Shown piece after piece: positions 1-5,928 of a stretch of DNA of 8,158 nt. The notes under the pieces are model-generated. The model saw only the letters and a program-made list of their open reading frames with translations. It ran no database searches and had not been told where the DNA came from. Origin of the DNA: Flavobacteriaceae bacterium (GTDB lineage: Bacteria > Bacteroidota > Bacteroidia > Flavobacteriales > Flavobacteriaceae); assembly GCA_013042825.1 (NCBI GenBank), contig JABDPL010000165.1:1-8158 (forward strand), written 5' to 3'. Position 1 is the first letter of the stretch, and each line of letters starts with the position of its first letter. The position numbers and the translations under genes are program-made.

Positions 1-295
1 CTTCTGGACTTGGGCGGGATATGCCAATATTTTTGAGGTATGGGAAAATTCTGGTGAGAATGCCACTCTCGATTTTGAATCTTTGAAATATTATGCCCAT
101 GATAGTGAGGTGCTAGTGAACAGGTTGGATAAGTTGTTCATGCATGGTATGTTATCTGATGAAACAAAACAGATCATTAAAACTGCAGTTGACCCAATAC
201 AGGGTACTAACCCTGATGTCGATTATATGTATTACCGGGTTAAAATGGCCTTATATCTTGTGCTTATAAGTCCGGATTACGCCATAAAACGTTGA
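1..295 (+). CDS. DUF1800 family protein, C-terminal end (5' partial)
   Basis: An open frame runs from the left edge (first full codon at base 2) to TGA at 293-295, giving the last 97 residues of a larger protein. No start is visible; the TTG at 83 and the internal ATGs lie inside the continuing frame. The fragment is rich in aromatic residues (FWTWAGYANIFEVWE) and ends in MALYLVLISPDYAIKR. This fits the C-terminus of DUF1800 proteins, which typically close with a helix followed by 'hhhxSPEY/F'. The call rests mainly on that ending and on the DUF1501 gene starting 2 bp downstream, a very common pairing in Bacteroidota and Planctomycetota. The biochemical role of DUF1800 is not established. It is presumably translated in concert with the next two genes. 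Confidence in the family is moderate because most of the protein lies outside the window. Confidence 0.72.
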   Translation, partial: FWTWAGYANIFEVWENSGENATLDFESLKYYAHDSEVLVNRLDKLFMHGMLSDETKQIIKTAVDPIQGTNPDVDYMYYRVKMALYLVLISPDYAIKR

Positions 296-297
296 TC

Positions 298-1713
298 ATG
301 TCGAAGGATCATAAAAATAACATATCGAGAAGAAAATTCCTGGGCCAATCATGTGCAGCGCTCGGATACACCACTATGTTTTCTTCATTGATAAATCTTA
401 AGGCCATAGCTTCGGCTACAATGAACAACTCCTTTGTATTGCAGAATTCCGGGAATTACAAGGCTCTTGTTTGTATAAGCCTTACAGGTGGCAATGACTC
501 TTATAACATGTTGATGCCGAGAGGTAATACCGAATACAACGAATATGCCATAACGCGCTCCAATCTTGCCTTACCCCAGCAGGATATTCTACAGATCAAT
601 CCTTTTACTACCGATGGAAGGGAATTTGGCATACATCCGAGCATGGCCGATATGCAAACGATCTTTGAGAACCAGGATCTGGCGTTTATTTGTAATGTTG
701 GTACTCTGGTCGAACCGGCCACCAAACAAGAAATATACAATCAATCCGTTCAAACACCACTCGGATTATTCTCCCATTCCGATCAGCAGCAGCAATGGCA
801 TACGGGGCGACCTCATGAGCGCTCGTCTATAGGCTGGGGCGGTCGTATTGCCGACCTGACCCAATCGATGAACTCCAATGATAATATTTCAATGAATATA
901 TCCTTGCAGGGATTAAATCTCTTTCAGCGAGGCCTTGATATTATTCCCTATACCATAAGCCCGTCAGGAAGTATGAAAATCAACGGTTATGGTGAGAACG
1001 ATGGGTTCAATCAATTGAGAACAGCTGCTCTGGATGCGATGATGGACAGGGACTACCAGGACATTTTCAAGAACACTTATATCAATACCATAAAGGCATC
1101 AAGCGATGCGAGTAATGAGTTCCAGGATGCAATTGATGCTGTCCAACCATTTAATACACAACTTCCCGCAGGGAATGGATTAGCTGCCCAGATGCAGATG
1201 GTTGCAAAAACCATTATGGCCAGGGATACACTTGGATTCAGCCGTCAAATATTCTATGTGCAACTCGGTGGTTGGGACCATCATGATGAGTTGTTGTTCA
1301 ATCACGCGTCCAATCTTAGCGCGGTGAATGAGGCCATGAAATATTTCTATGACCTGTTACAGGAATTAAACCTTTTCGATCAAGTCACGACATTTAATAT
1401 ATCCGATTTTTCAAGGACGTTGACATCGAACGGTAATGGAACCGATCACGCCTGGGGTGGAAATACCTTTGTAATGGGAGGATCGGTCTTAGGCCGTGAA
1501 ATGTACGGTGCATACCCAACACTTGCTTTGAACAGTGAACTTGATCTATTTGATGGGGTGCTTATTCCAACAATGGCTGCTGATCTGTATATGGCAGAAT
1601 TGGCCTTATGGTTCGGGGTACCACACTCAGATCTTAGTACGATTTTTCCAAATCTTAGCAATTTCTTCGATACCGGATCTAATACCCCGCCGGTTGGATT
1701 TATGAATATTTAG
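298..1713 (+). CDS. DUF1501 family protein with twin-arginine-like signal
   Basis: This is a 471-residue protein. I start it at ATG 298, two bases after the upstream stop, rather than at the TTG at 292 that overlaps that stop. Residues 10-15 read SRRKFL, a Tat-type twin-arginine motif, followed by a weakly hydrophobic stretch to about residue 40 (ending ASA), so export as a folded protein is likely. Conserved DUF1501 blocks follow in order: SLTGGNDSYNMLMPRG (61-76), FGIHPSM (110-116), the SHSDQQQQWHTG block (159-170), LGGWDHHDE (323-331) and the ISDFSRTLTSNGNGTDHAWGG block (368-388). DUF1501 proteins are distant members of the alkaline phosphatase/sulfatase fold; D326, H328, D370, D383 and H384 are plausible metal ligands by motif position only. 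Length is normal for the family. It sits between DUF1800 and a T9SS-tailed protein in one apparent operon. Function is unknown; suggested roles in envelope or polysaccharide handling are inference. Confidence 0.9.
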   Translation: MSKDHKNNISRRKFLGQSCAALGYTTMFSSLINLKAIASATMNNSFVLQNSGNYKALVCISLTGGNDSYNMLMPRGNTEYNEYAITRSNLALPQQDILQINPFTTDGREFGIHPSMADMQTIFENQDLAFICNVGTLVEPATKQEIYNQSVQTPLGLFSHSDQQQQWHTGRPHERSSIGWGGRIADLTQSMNSNDNISMNISLQGLNLFQRGLDIIPYTISPSGSMKINGYGENDGFNQLRTAALDAMMDRDYQDIFKNTYINTIKASSDASNEFQDAIDAVQPFNTQLPAGNGLAAQMQMVAKTIMARDTLGFSRQIFYVQLGGWDHHDELLFNHASNLSAVNEAMKYFYDLLQELNLFDQVTTFNISDFSRTLTSNGNGTDHAWGGNTFVMGGSVLGREMYGAYPTLALNSELDLFDGVLIPTMAADLYMAELALWFGVPHSDLSTIFPNLSNFFDTGSNTPPVGFMNI

Positions 1714-1714
1714 T

Positions 1715-2455
1715 ATGAACCGGATTCAATACATAGCGCTATTATTTTTCTGTGGAATTACACTGGGTTACGGACAGTGTTATCCCGACAGGCATAGCAC
1801 GAACTGGTTTGATGGTTGGGTTTCCTGTGAACCATCATTGAATCCAAATCCTGCCTATGGCGAATCCCATTGGATTATGTATGATCTTGGACGACTTTAT
1901 GCTCTCACCGAATCGAAGATCTGGAATGCCAACGAACCTGCGAATCTGGACCACGGAATTCAAGAATTCAGCATTGACTACTCCATCGATGGTGAAATCT
2001 GGGAAAACCTGGGGCAGTTTACGCTTGAACAGGGTAATGGGCTTTCGACCTATGAAGGCACAGACGGACCGGATTTCGGTGAAGTATTCGCTAAATATGT
2101 TTTGATCACCCCTACCTCTAATTATGGTGGTGATTGTTATGCGTTCAGCGAATTAAAGATCAATATCGGTGATGAATCAGCCATCATAGATGAGGAAGAT
2201 GGCTTTAGTGTACTCGTTTACCCCAACCCATTTATATCCGACCTGAACCTGAAGGTAGTCACCTCGTTCGAAGGAGAGTCAATAGCCTATCAGCTTTACG
2301 ATATCCTCGGAAGACAGATTCTCAGCGAATCGGTTGAACAGGCTACCCTAATCAACAATATCGACCTTAGCAAATCTGAGCTGTCATCTGGCCTGTATAT
2401 TCTGAATGTTCAACATAACGGCAAGGATAAGACCTTTAAGCTAATAAAACGCTGA
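1715..2455 (+). CDS. Secreted discoidin-like (F5/8 type C) protein with T9SS type A sorting domain
   Basis: This 246-residue protein starts one base after the DUF1501 stop. Residues 1-20 form a signal peptide (charged N-terminus, hydrophobic core, cleavage near GYG-Q). Residues about 28-152 look like a galactose-binding/discoidin jelly-roll: WIMYDLGRLYALTESKIWNA, FSIDYSIDGEIWENLGQF, AKYVLITPTSNYGGDCYAFSELKI. This is the usual 'W-hhDLG ... hxhxYSxDG-xW ... A+YVRl ... hsElxI' pattern. C22, C38 and C141 could form disulfides. Residues about 165-246 are a T9SS type A C-terminal domain, with VLVYPNPF at its head, YQLYDILGR in the middle and SGLYILNVQHNGKDKTFKLIKR at the end. The protein should therefore cross the outer membrane by the type IX system and be anchored or released at the surface. 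The ligand is unknown; the domain may bind glycans. Tight linkage suggests joint action with the DUF1501/DUF1800 proteins. Confidence 0.85.
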   Translation: MNRIQYIALLFFCGITLGYGQCYPDRHSTNWFDGWVSCEPSLNPNPAYGESHWIMYDLGRLYALTESKIWNANEPANLDHGIQEFSIDYSIDGEIWENLGQFTLEQGNGLSTYEGTDGPDFGEVFAKYVLITPTSNYGGDCYAFSELKINIGDESAIIDEEDGFSVLVYPNPFISDLNLKVVTSFEGESIAYQLYDILGRQILSESVEQATLINNIDLSKSELSSGLYILNVQHNGKDKTFKLIKR

Positions 2456-2488
2456 TAGCCGTTCAATTTCGTTAAATGCTGTTAAAAT

Positions 2489-2519
2489 TTTGGAATCGTC
2501 AGAAAAATCTGTAATTTAT
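2489..2519 (+). promoter_or_regulatory. Candidate Bacteroidota-type promoter for the Dps gene
   Basis: TTTG (2489-2492), 19 bp, then TAATTTAT (2512-2519) matches the Bacteroidota primary sigma pattern TTTG-N19-TAnnTTTG at all but the last base. Transcription would begin near 2525 and give a leader of about 135 nt. It is the best match in the 204-bp gap, but such matches are not rare in AT-rich DNA. Confidence 0.4.
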
Positions 2520-2554
2520 AGTATGCAAGATTTACAAAACAGCTTAGTATTCTA

Positions 2555-2639
2555 GTCCGAATGGACGAATAAAATCCAGGCCATACCGGCCATCATTATC
2601 TCAAATTTTTTATTAATAACAAAATACCGGTAAAACCGG
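2555..2639 (+). promoter_or_regulatory. Three small dyads in the Dps leader
   Basis: Three short inverted repeats follow one another before the Dps start. They are GTCC-GAAT-GGAC (2555-2566), GGCC-ATACC-GGCC (2579-2591) and CCGGT-AAA-ACCGG (2627-2639). ACCGG at 2585-2589 can also pair with CCGGT at 2627-2631, which would exclude hairpin three and disrupt hairpin two. They could be RNA structure or operator sites. The stems are only 4-5 bp, so a role is speculative. Confidence 0.3.
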
Positions 2640-2659
2640 GTGTAAAACTATATTATCAT

Positions 2660-3163
2660 ATGGAAGCTATTAAAAACAAAAGACAAACAATCAAATCATA
2701 TAAGAAACTCGGGTTCACTCATTTGGAAACCGCAGAAATAGTGGTCAACCTGAAACGACTAATCGCAAATTACCAGGTACACTATCACAAGCTGAGAAAT
2801 TTCCACTGGAACGTAGATGGACCAGATTTTTTCGAATTGCACGATGAATTTGAAAACGAATATAATTCTGCCAAAGAAATGATCGATATCCTGGCCGAGC
2901 GCATAAGGGTATTTGGTATCAAGCCAAATTTCAGTATGAGCAGAATTATGGAGCTATCTGAAATCAAGGAACCCAAGCAAGAATTATCTGCCCTGAGCAT
3001 GGTAGGTGAAGTCCTGAAAGACTATGAAATACTGCATGACTCCCTGTTAGATGTACTAACCGTAGCTCTCGATAATGGCGATACGGTGACCGAACAGATC
3101 ATAACCGACAGCATGCGCAGGTTGGAGATGAGAAATTGGATGTTCACCTCATGGTGTAAGTAA
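2660..3163 (+). CDS. dps: Dps family DNA-protection / ferritin-like protein
   Basis: This 167-residue protein has the usual Dps length. It starts at ATG 2660; no in-frame alternative fits better. The ferroxidase signature is complete: H49 in NFHWNV, H61 and E65 in LHDEFENEY, and D76 and E80 in MIDILAERI. The spacings 12, 4, 11 and 4 match the inter-subunit di-iron site of the family exactly, with Glu at the position that is Asp in Listeria Dps. Dodecamers of Dps oxidise Fe(II), usually with hydrogen peroxide, store the mineral and protect DNA. The N-terminal 20 residues are rich in Lys/Arg (K5, K7, R8, K12, K15, K16), a trait associated with direct DNA binding in some Dps proteins. It is a monocistronic gene with its own candidate promoter and a strong terminator. 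No OxyR or PerR site was recognised. Confidence 0.93.
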   Translation: MEAIKNKRQTIKSYKKLGFTHLETAEIVVNLKRLIANYQVHYHKLRNFHWNVDGPDFFELHDEFENEYNSAKEMIDILAERIRVFGIKPNFSMSRIMELSEIKEPKQELSALSMVGEVLKDYEILHDSLLDVLTVALDNGDTVTEQIITDSMRRLEMRNWMFTSWCK

Positions 3164-3185
3164 TAAACACCAAGGTTAAGATGAC

Positions 3186-3219
3186 AGAAAAAGCGAGAGT
3201 AAATCTCGCTTTTTCTTTT
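3186..3219. terminator. Strong, probably bidirectional rho-independent terminator
   Basis: A perfect 13-bp stem, AGAAAAAGCGAGA (3186-3198) and TCTCGCTTTTTCT (3204-3216), surrounds a 5-base loop GTAAA. It is followed by TTT (3217-3219), with a T-run inside the 3' arm. It lies 22 bp after the Dps stop. The reverse complement has the same A-stem-T form, so it can also end the convergent leucine-rich-repeat transcript, whose stop is about 70 bp away. Confidence 0.88.
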
Positions 3220-3290
3220 CCCAAAGATTTCAGAATGCTAATGGAAACTCCCAAAAAAAGGATAGGAGCTTTCTCAAGTTAGCAGTTAAT

Positions 3291-4529
3291 CTAGTGTTTG
3301 ATAATTTTTTTTGTTAGCGTTTTATTTTCAGCTCGAGCGATTAAAAAGAATAATCCATCAGGTAAAGCGGATAACCGTAATTCCTTTTGATCATTTTTAA
3401 CTTTTCCTTCCCTAATAATTTTACCATTCAAATCCACTATGGCATAGGTTATCGGGATATCCGTATAAATTGATATAAACTCTTTAAACGGATTTGGAAA
3501 TATTCTGAAACCGGATAATTCAAATTCATCTGTATTCAGAGCAGGACAGTTCGTGTCGAAATAGTGTTGTGGATCAATCTGTGTCCAATTCGCCGTGGAA
3601 TATGCAACATTGTCGACGTTTATGCAGGTTAAATTAGGATTACCCGTTGTGCGGAAAGTATTAATAATGGAATTGTTCCCATTTTGAATATCCAAACCTT
3701 CCAAACTATTATTTTGTACAATCAAAACAGCTAACTGGGTGTTTAAGGTTAAATCAAGGCCTGTTATTTGATTATCTGAACAACTCAGCTGACTCAATAC
3801 AGTATTGGCACCGGTGTCTATGCCGGTTAAACTATTGTTATAACAATACAAAAATATCAGATCGGGATTCTGAGTTATATCTAAACTTGTCAACTGATTG
3901 TTATAACAATTTAAATTCGTCAGCAATGGATTTTGAGTTACATCCAGACTGGTCAACTGGTTGTTATAACAATCTAAAAACATTAAGTTGGTATTTTGGC
4001 TTAAATTTAAACTCGGCAATTGATTGTAATAACAGGATAAACTTGTTAGTGCCGTGTTTTGGCTAACATCCAGGCTGGTCAAGCCCGAATTGGAGCAATT
4101 CAAAAATTCGAGCAACAGATTTTGGCTCACATCAAAATTGCTTAACGGATTTTCCTGGCAATCTAAAGTTCTTAAGGCCGCGTTCTGACTGAGATTCAAA
4201 CTGGATATTTGATTGGTACCGCATTCTAAATATGTCAATGCCAAATTTTGACTGAGATCTAAGGAGGTCAGGTTATTAAAACTACATACGAAGACCTCTA
4301 GAGCACTAAAATCCTCTATGCCTGTAAGATCGGTAATACCATAGAATTGCACATCTAAATAGGTCACACCAGCAATATTGGCGGTTGGTACATAATCATC
4401 TAAAGGATAAGAATCAAAACCCCAATCGATCAGGGCCTGTTCAAAATTGTCATCAGGTACGTAGGTGTTTTGAGAGTGGATTACTATTGCAGCAAAAAAC
4501 ATAACGCACAGTAATAGTTTTGCTTTCAT
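3291..4529 (-). CDS. Secreted leucine-rich-repeat protein with T9SS type A sorting domain
   Basis: I choose ATG 4529 (412 residues) because MKAKLLLCVMFFAAIVIHSQ then begins the protein as a normal signal peptide. An in-frame ATG at 4574 would bury it behind 15 extra residues. Residues 21-80 match the N-terminal cap common in flavobacterial LRR proteins (YVPDDNFEQALIDWGFDS, then TANIAGVTYLDV and LTGIEDFSALE). Ten repeats of exactly 21 residues follow (about 87-296, consensus LTSLDVSQNxxLxxLxCYNNQ), with a cysteine at the same place in most. A cap with C302 and C328 follows. Residues about 332-412 are a T9SS type A domain (FRIFPNPF, YAIVDLNGKIIREG, LPDGLFFLIARAENKTLTKKIIKH). It should be displayed on or released from the cell surface and bind a protein or glycan partner, which is unknown. 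It appears monocistronic. Confidence 0.9.
   Translation of the reverse strand: MKAKLLLCVMFFAAIVIHSQNTYVPDDNFEQALIDWGFDSYPLDDYVPTANIAGVTYLDVQFYGITDLTGIEDFSALEVFVCSFNNLTSLDLSQNLALTYLECGTNQISSLNLSQNAALRTLDCQENPLSNFDVSQNLLLEFLNCSNSGLTSLDVSQNTALTSLSCYYNQLPSLNLSQNTNLMFLDCYNNQLTSLDVTQNPLLTNLNCYNNQLTSLDITQNPDLIFLYCYNNSLTGIDTGANTVLSQLSCSDNQITGLDLTLNTQLAVLIVQNNSLEGLDIQNGNNSIINTFRTTGNPNLTCINVDNVAYSTANWTQIDPQHYFDTNCPALNTDEFELSGFRIFPNPFKEFISIYTDIPITYAIVDLNGKIIREGKVKNDQKELRLSALPDGLFFLIARAENKTLTKKIIKH
3642..4271 (-). repeat. Ten tandem 63-bp leucine-rich repeats (in-gene)
   Basis: Repeat units encoding L-x-S-L-D-x-S/T-Q-N begin at protein residues 87, 108, 129, 150, 171, 192, 213, 234, 255 and 276, with no insertions or deletions (63-bp period). 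The central units are most alike, for example the DNA coding LTSLDVTQN and LTSLDITQN. Units eight to ten (TGIDTGAN, TGLDLTLN, EGLDIQNG) are diverged. This suggests expansion by recombination in the middle of the array. Confidence 0.88.
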
Positions 4530-4895
4530 TGATATAGTCTTTAATTCAACACATGTTTTATAAGTCACCTCCATAAGGGGATGACAAGCGGAAAAACCAT
4601 TATTTATAAGGGTTTACCCCACTAGTTGTAAATAATTCTTTCAAGTTAAATCTAAGCTCTCAAGTGAAGAACAAGAGGTTGTAAAGGCAGAATAATTACG
4701 GTTGAAAGGCAGACTTTAATATCAATACAGAGCAGGATTACTATTCAATAGCGCTCTTATCGAATCGTATATTAAAGATAGTGATTTTTAAGGACAAAGT
4801 TGCTCTATTTACTTAGAGATTCAGAGTTAACCCATAGGAAAGCATTGGGGTTATCCCACCGATAAAATGCAGTATAGAACGCCTGGTCCCGGTAT
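4530..4895. other. 366-bp intergenic region between two minus-strand genes
   Basis: No credible ORF or RNA gene was found. The best promoter candidate for the LRR gene is on the minus strand: TTG (4674-4672), 17 bp, TAGATTTA (4654-4647). This would give a leader of about 110 nt that includes the SD/mini-ORF. An inverted repeat TAACCC/GGGTTA (4828-4833 and 4848-4853, 14-base loop) lies after the cytochrome gene, but no T-run follows it on the minus strand, so I do not call it a terminator. How the cytochrome transcript ends is therefore not visible. Confidence 0.5.
4546..4572 (-). promoter_or_regulatory. Perfect Shine-Dalgarno and two-codon upstream ORF in the LRR leader
   Basis: On the minus strand GGAGGTGA (4572-4565), an 8-base match to the 16S anti-SD, stands 10 nt before ATG-TGT-TGA (4554-4546), a Met-Cys-stop mini ORF. 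The true start follows at 4529. Such strong SD sequences are uncommon in Bacteroidota, so this could affect leader translation or be chance. Confidence 0.25.
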
Positions 4896-5504
4896 TTAAT
4901 TGTTTCCACTGTTGTCGTTATATCCTTCCACGACCAGCCTGACTTCCTCAATGGTAAAATCATATTCCTTTCTCAACCAGCCCAATTTTTCCTCATTTGG
5001 AATATATTTGGGTAATTGCAGTTTTTGTATAATATATTCAGCGGGAACACCGGTAAGTTGTTCTATCTCCTGCAACGTCATTGAGCCTCCTATTTTCTCA
5101 ATATCCGATTCATGTTCTGAATTCTCGTGACCTTCGATATCGGTTTTTCCAGAATTTTCTAAAGGTGAAAGTAATGGGGCCAGGGCAATCGCCAGTACTG
5201 CAATAAATCCAACCAAACCCAGACCAACCCTATAACCCGAACTCTCTCGTTTTTTTCCCTTGGTCAAACTTCTAATCCATCGCCAGTGCATAAACAAGTG
5301 TAAAGCCAAAATTGCCAAAAACACCAGGGCGATACAAAAATGAATATCTCCCCACTCATGCCTGTCCATTTGCCATATGGTTCTTTGTCGTCCGCTTCCC
5401 GGGGGTAAAATGTAATATAAAATCACTCCTGTTGAGACTAAAAAAACAAAGCTTACAAAGGCTATTATGTCGATAATGAAGTTTTTTTGTGAAGATTTCA
5501 TCAT
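4896..5504 (-). CDS. DUF4405-type membrane cytochrome b with extra C-terminal domain
   Basis: This 202-residue integral membrane protein starts at ATG 5504 or the adjacent ATG 5501. Three hydrophobic helices are visible, about residues 9-31, 53-75 and 93-113. H49 and H55 (DRHEWGDIH) and H69 and H73 (LHLFMHWRW) form the 'W-x-x-H ... LHxxxHWxW' pattern of DUF4405 / cytochrome b561-like proteins, so one or two b hemes are likely. An acidic, His-rich linker (about 118-136) leads to a soluble helical domain (141-195: SMTLQEIEQLTGVPAEYIIQ, KLGWLRKEYDFTIEEVRLVVEGY). I recall this tail from FeS- or heme-containing membrane proteins of anaerobes, but its function is unknown to me. The gene is divergent from the MerR/TusA/DsrMK-like operon, suggesting a shared role in quinone-linked electron transfer. 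Substrate and partner are not shown by the sequence. Confidence 0.78.
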   Translation of the reverse strand: MMKSSQKNFIIDIIAFVSFVFLVSTGVILYYILPPGSGRQRTIWQMDRHEWGDIHFCIALVFLAILALHLFMHWRWIRSLTKGKKRESSGYRVGLGLVGFIAVLAIALAPLLSPLENSGKTDIEGHENSEHESDIEKIGGSMTLQEIEQLTGVPAEYIIQKLQLPKYIPNEEKLGWLRKEYDFTIEEVRLVVEGYNDNSGNN

Positions 5505-5570
5505 TGAAAATTTAGGAACAAATAAGCCGTCTTATTATCAATTAAAATCGGCTCTTTTATTTGACTATTA

Positions 5571-5602
5571 TAAAGTTACTAAGATATATTGCAACGCTGC
5601 AA
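5571..5602 (-). promoter_or_regulatory. Candidate promoter for the DUF4405 cytochrome gene
   Basis: On the minus strand TTG (5602-5600), 21 bp, TAACTTTA (5578-5571) fits TTG-N17-23-TAnnTTTG except for the last base. It would start a leader of about 60 nt. The support is pattern only. Confidence 0.3.
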
Positions 5603-5725
5603 CCGATGGTAAAAGAATTCTAAAAACAACAGATATCATAGCCCGACATAAAATGAAGTCATGGCGTGTAACGATAAATGATAATGAATAACAGCATTCA
5701 TTCCTGCGGCATGGTCCTGACAACT

Positions 5726-5743
5726 CTGCCTGCCGGTAGGCAG
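5726..5743. repeat. REP-like GC-rich palindrome
   Basis: CTGCCTGCCGGTAGGCAG is an 18-bp palindrome with one mismatched pair (5732/5737, a G-U wobble if transcribed). It is sharply GC-rich against its surroundings. Very similar CTGCC-TGCCGGNA-GGCAG sequences recur between genes in many Flavobacteriia and Cytophagia from my general knowledge. It could be a dispersed repeat or a transcript-end structure. Copy number in this genome cannot be seen here. Confidence 0.6.
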
Positions 5744-5818
5744 GGCTCTCCATGAAAAGCCAACAATTCAAAAAAAAATACTCAAAAGATCCTTTGTTTT
5801 AATTTTCATTTCAGTTGC

Positions 5819-5840
5819 AAATATGATATAAGTCATATTT
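5819..5840. promoter_or_regulatory. Crp/Fnr-type palindromic operator candidate
   Basis: AAATATGA (5819-5826), six bases TATAAG, then TCATATTT (5833-5840): a perfect 8-bp inverted repeat with the 22-bp geometry of Crp/Fnr-family sites (Crp consensus AAATGTGA-N6-TCACATTT). It lies 89 bp before the MerR start. If TAATTTTA at 5859-5866 is the -7 element, the site centre falls near -41.5, the classical class II activation position. The match is seen directly; the regulator is inferred. Confidence 0.5.
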
Positions 5841-5866
5841 AAGAGGACATTCATTTCGTAATTTTA
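5838..5866 (+). promoter_or_regulatory. Candidate promoter of the MerR-TusA-DsrMK-like operon
   Basis: TAATTTTA (5859-5866) matches TAnnTTTG at seven of eight positions. A poor upstream element TTTA (5838-5841) lies 17 bp before it and overlaps the Crp/Fnr-shaped palindrome. A weak upstream box beside an activator-like site would suit an activated promoter. The evidence is weak. Confidence 0.28.
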
Positions 5867-5874
5867 GAATGGAT

Positions 5875-5902
5875 AAAATCTGAATTGCACAATACAGATT
5901 TT
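5875..5902. promoter_or_regulatory. 28-bp imperfect dyad upstream of the MerR start
   Basis: AAAATCTG (5875-5882) and CAGATTTT (5895-5902) form a perfect 8-bp inverted repeat. Inside it, ATTG (5884-5887) and CAAT (5890-5893) form a second one on the same axis, so 12 of 14 pairs match. It ends 26 bp before the regulator's ATG. It may be the MerR-type autoregulatory operator or, if transcribed, a leader hairpin. No T-run follows, so it is not a terminator. Confidence 0.42.
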
Positions 5903-5928
5903 GTGTAATTCCTAATTCAACTCTATTG

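Larger units (their letters stand above)
5505..5928. other. 424-bp divergent intergenic control region
   Basis: It separates the leftward cytochrome b gene from the rightward MerR operon. It contains a candidate leftward promoter (5571-5602), a GC-rich REP-like palindrome (5726-5743), a Crp/Fnr-shaped palindrome (5819-5840), a candidate rightward promoter near 5838-5866 and a 28-bp dyad (5875-5902). The open frames crossing it (5467-5691 and 5568-5771) show no protein-like composition or start context and are not called. Confidence 0.6.

Noticed and set aside
4530..4574. Longer LRR protein starting at ATG 4574.
   Set aside because: It would place 15 polar residues before an otherwise standard signal peptide; the ATG at 4529 gives a normal secreted protein.
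4773..4798. Minus-strand TATCTTTA with an upstream TTTG, considered as the LRR promoter.
   Set aside because: The spacing is only 14 bp, too short for the Bacteroidota promoter pattern.
4828..4853. TAACCC/GGGTTA inverted repeat after the DUF4405 gene, considered as a terminator.
   Set aside because: The stem is six pairs with a 14-base loop and no T-run follows on the minus strand.
5467..5771. Open frames on both strands across the divergent region (5467-5691 plus, 5568-5771 minus).
   Set aside because: They overlap palindromes and promoter candidates, overlap the cytochrome start, have low-complexity or random-looking composition and show no recognisable motif.
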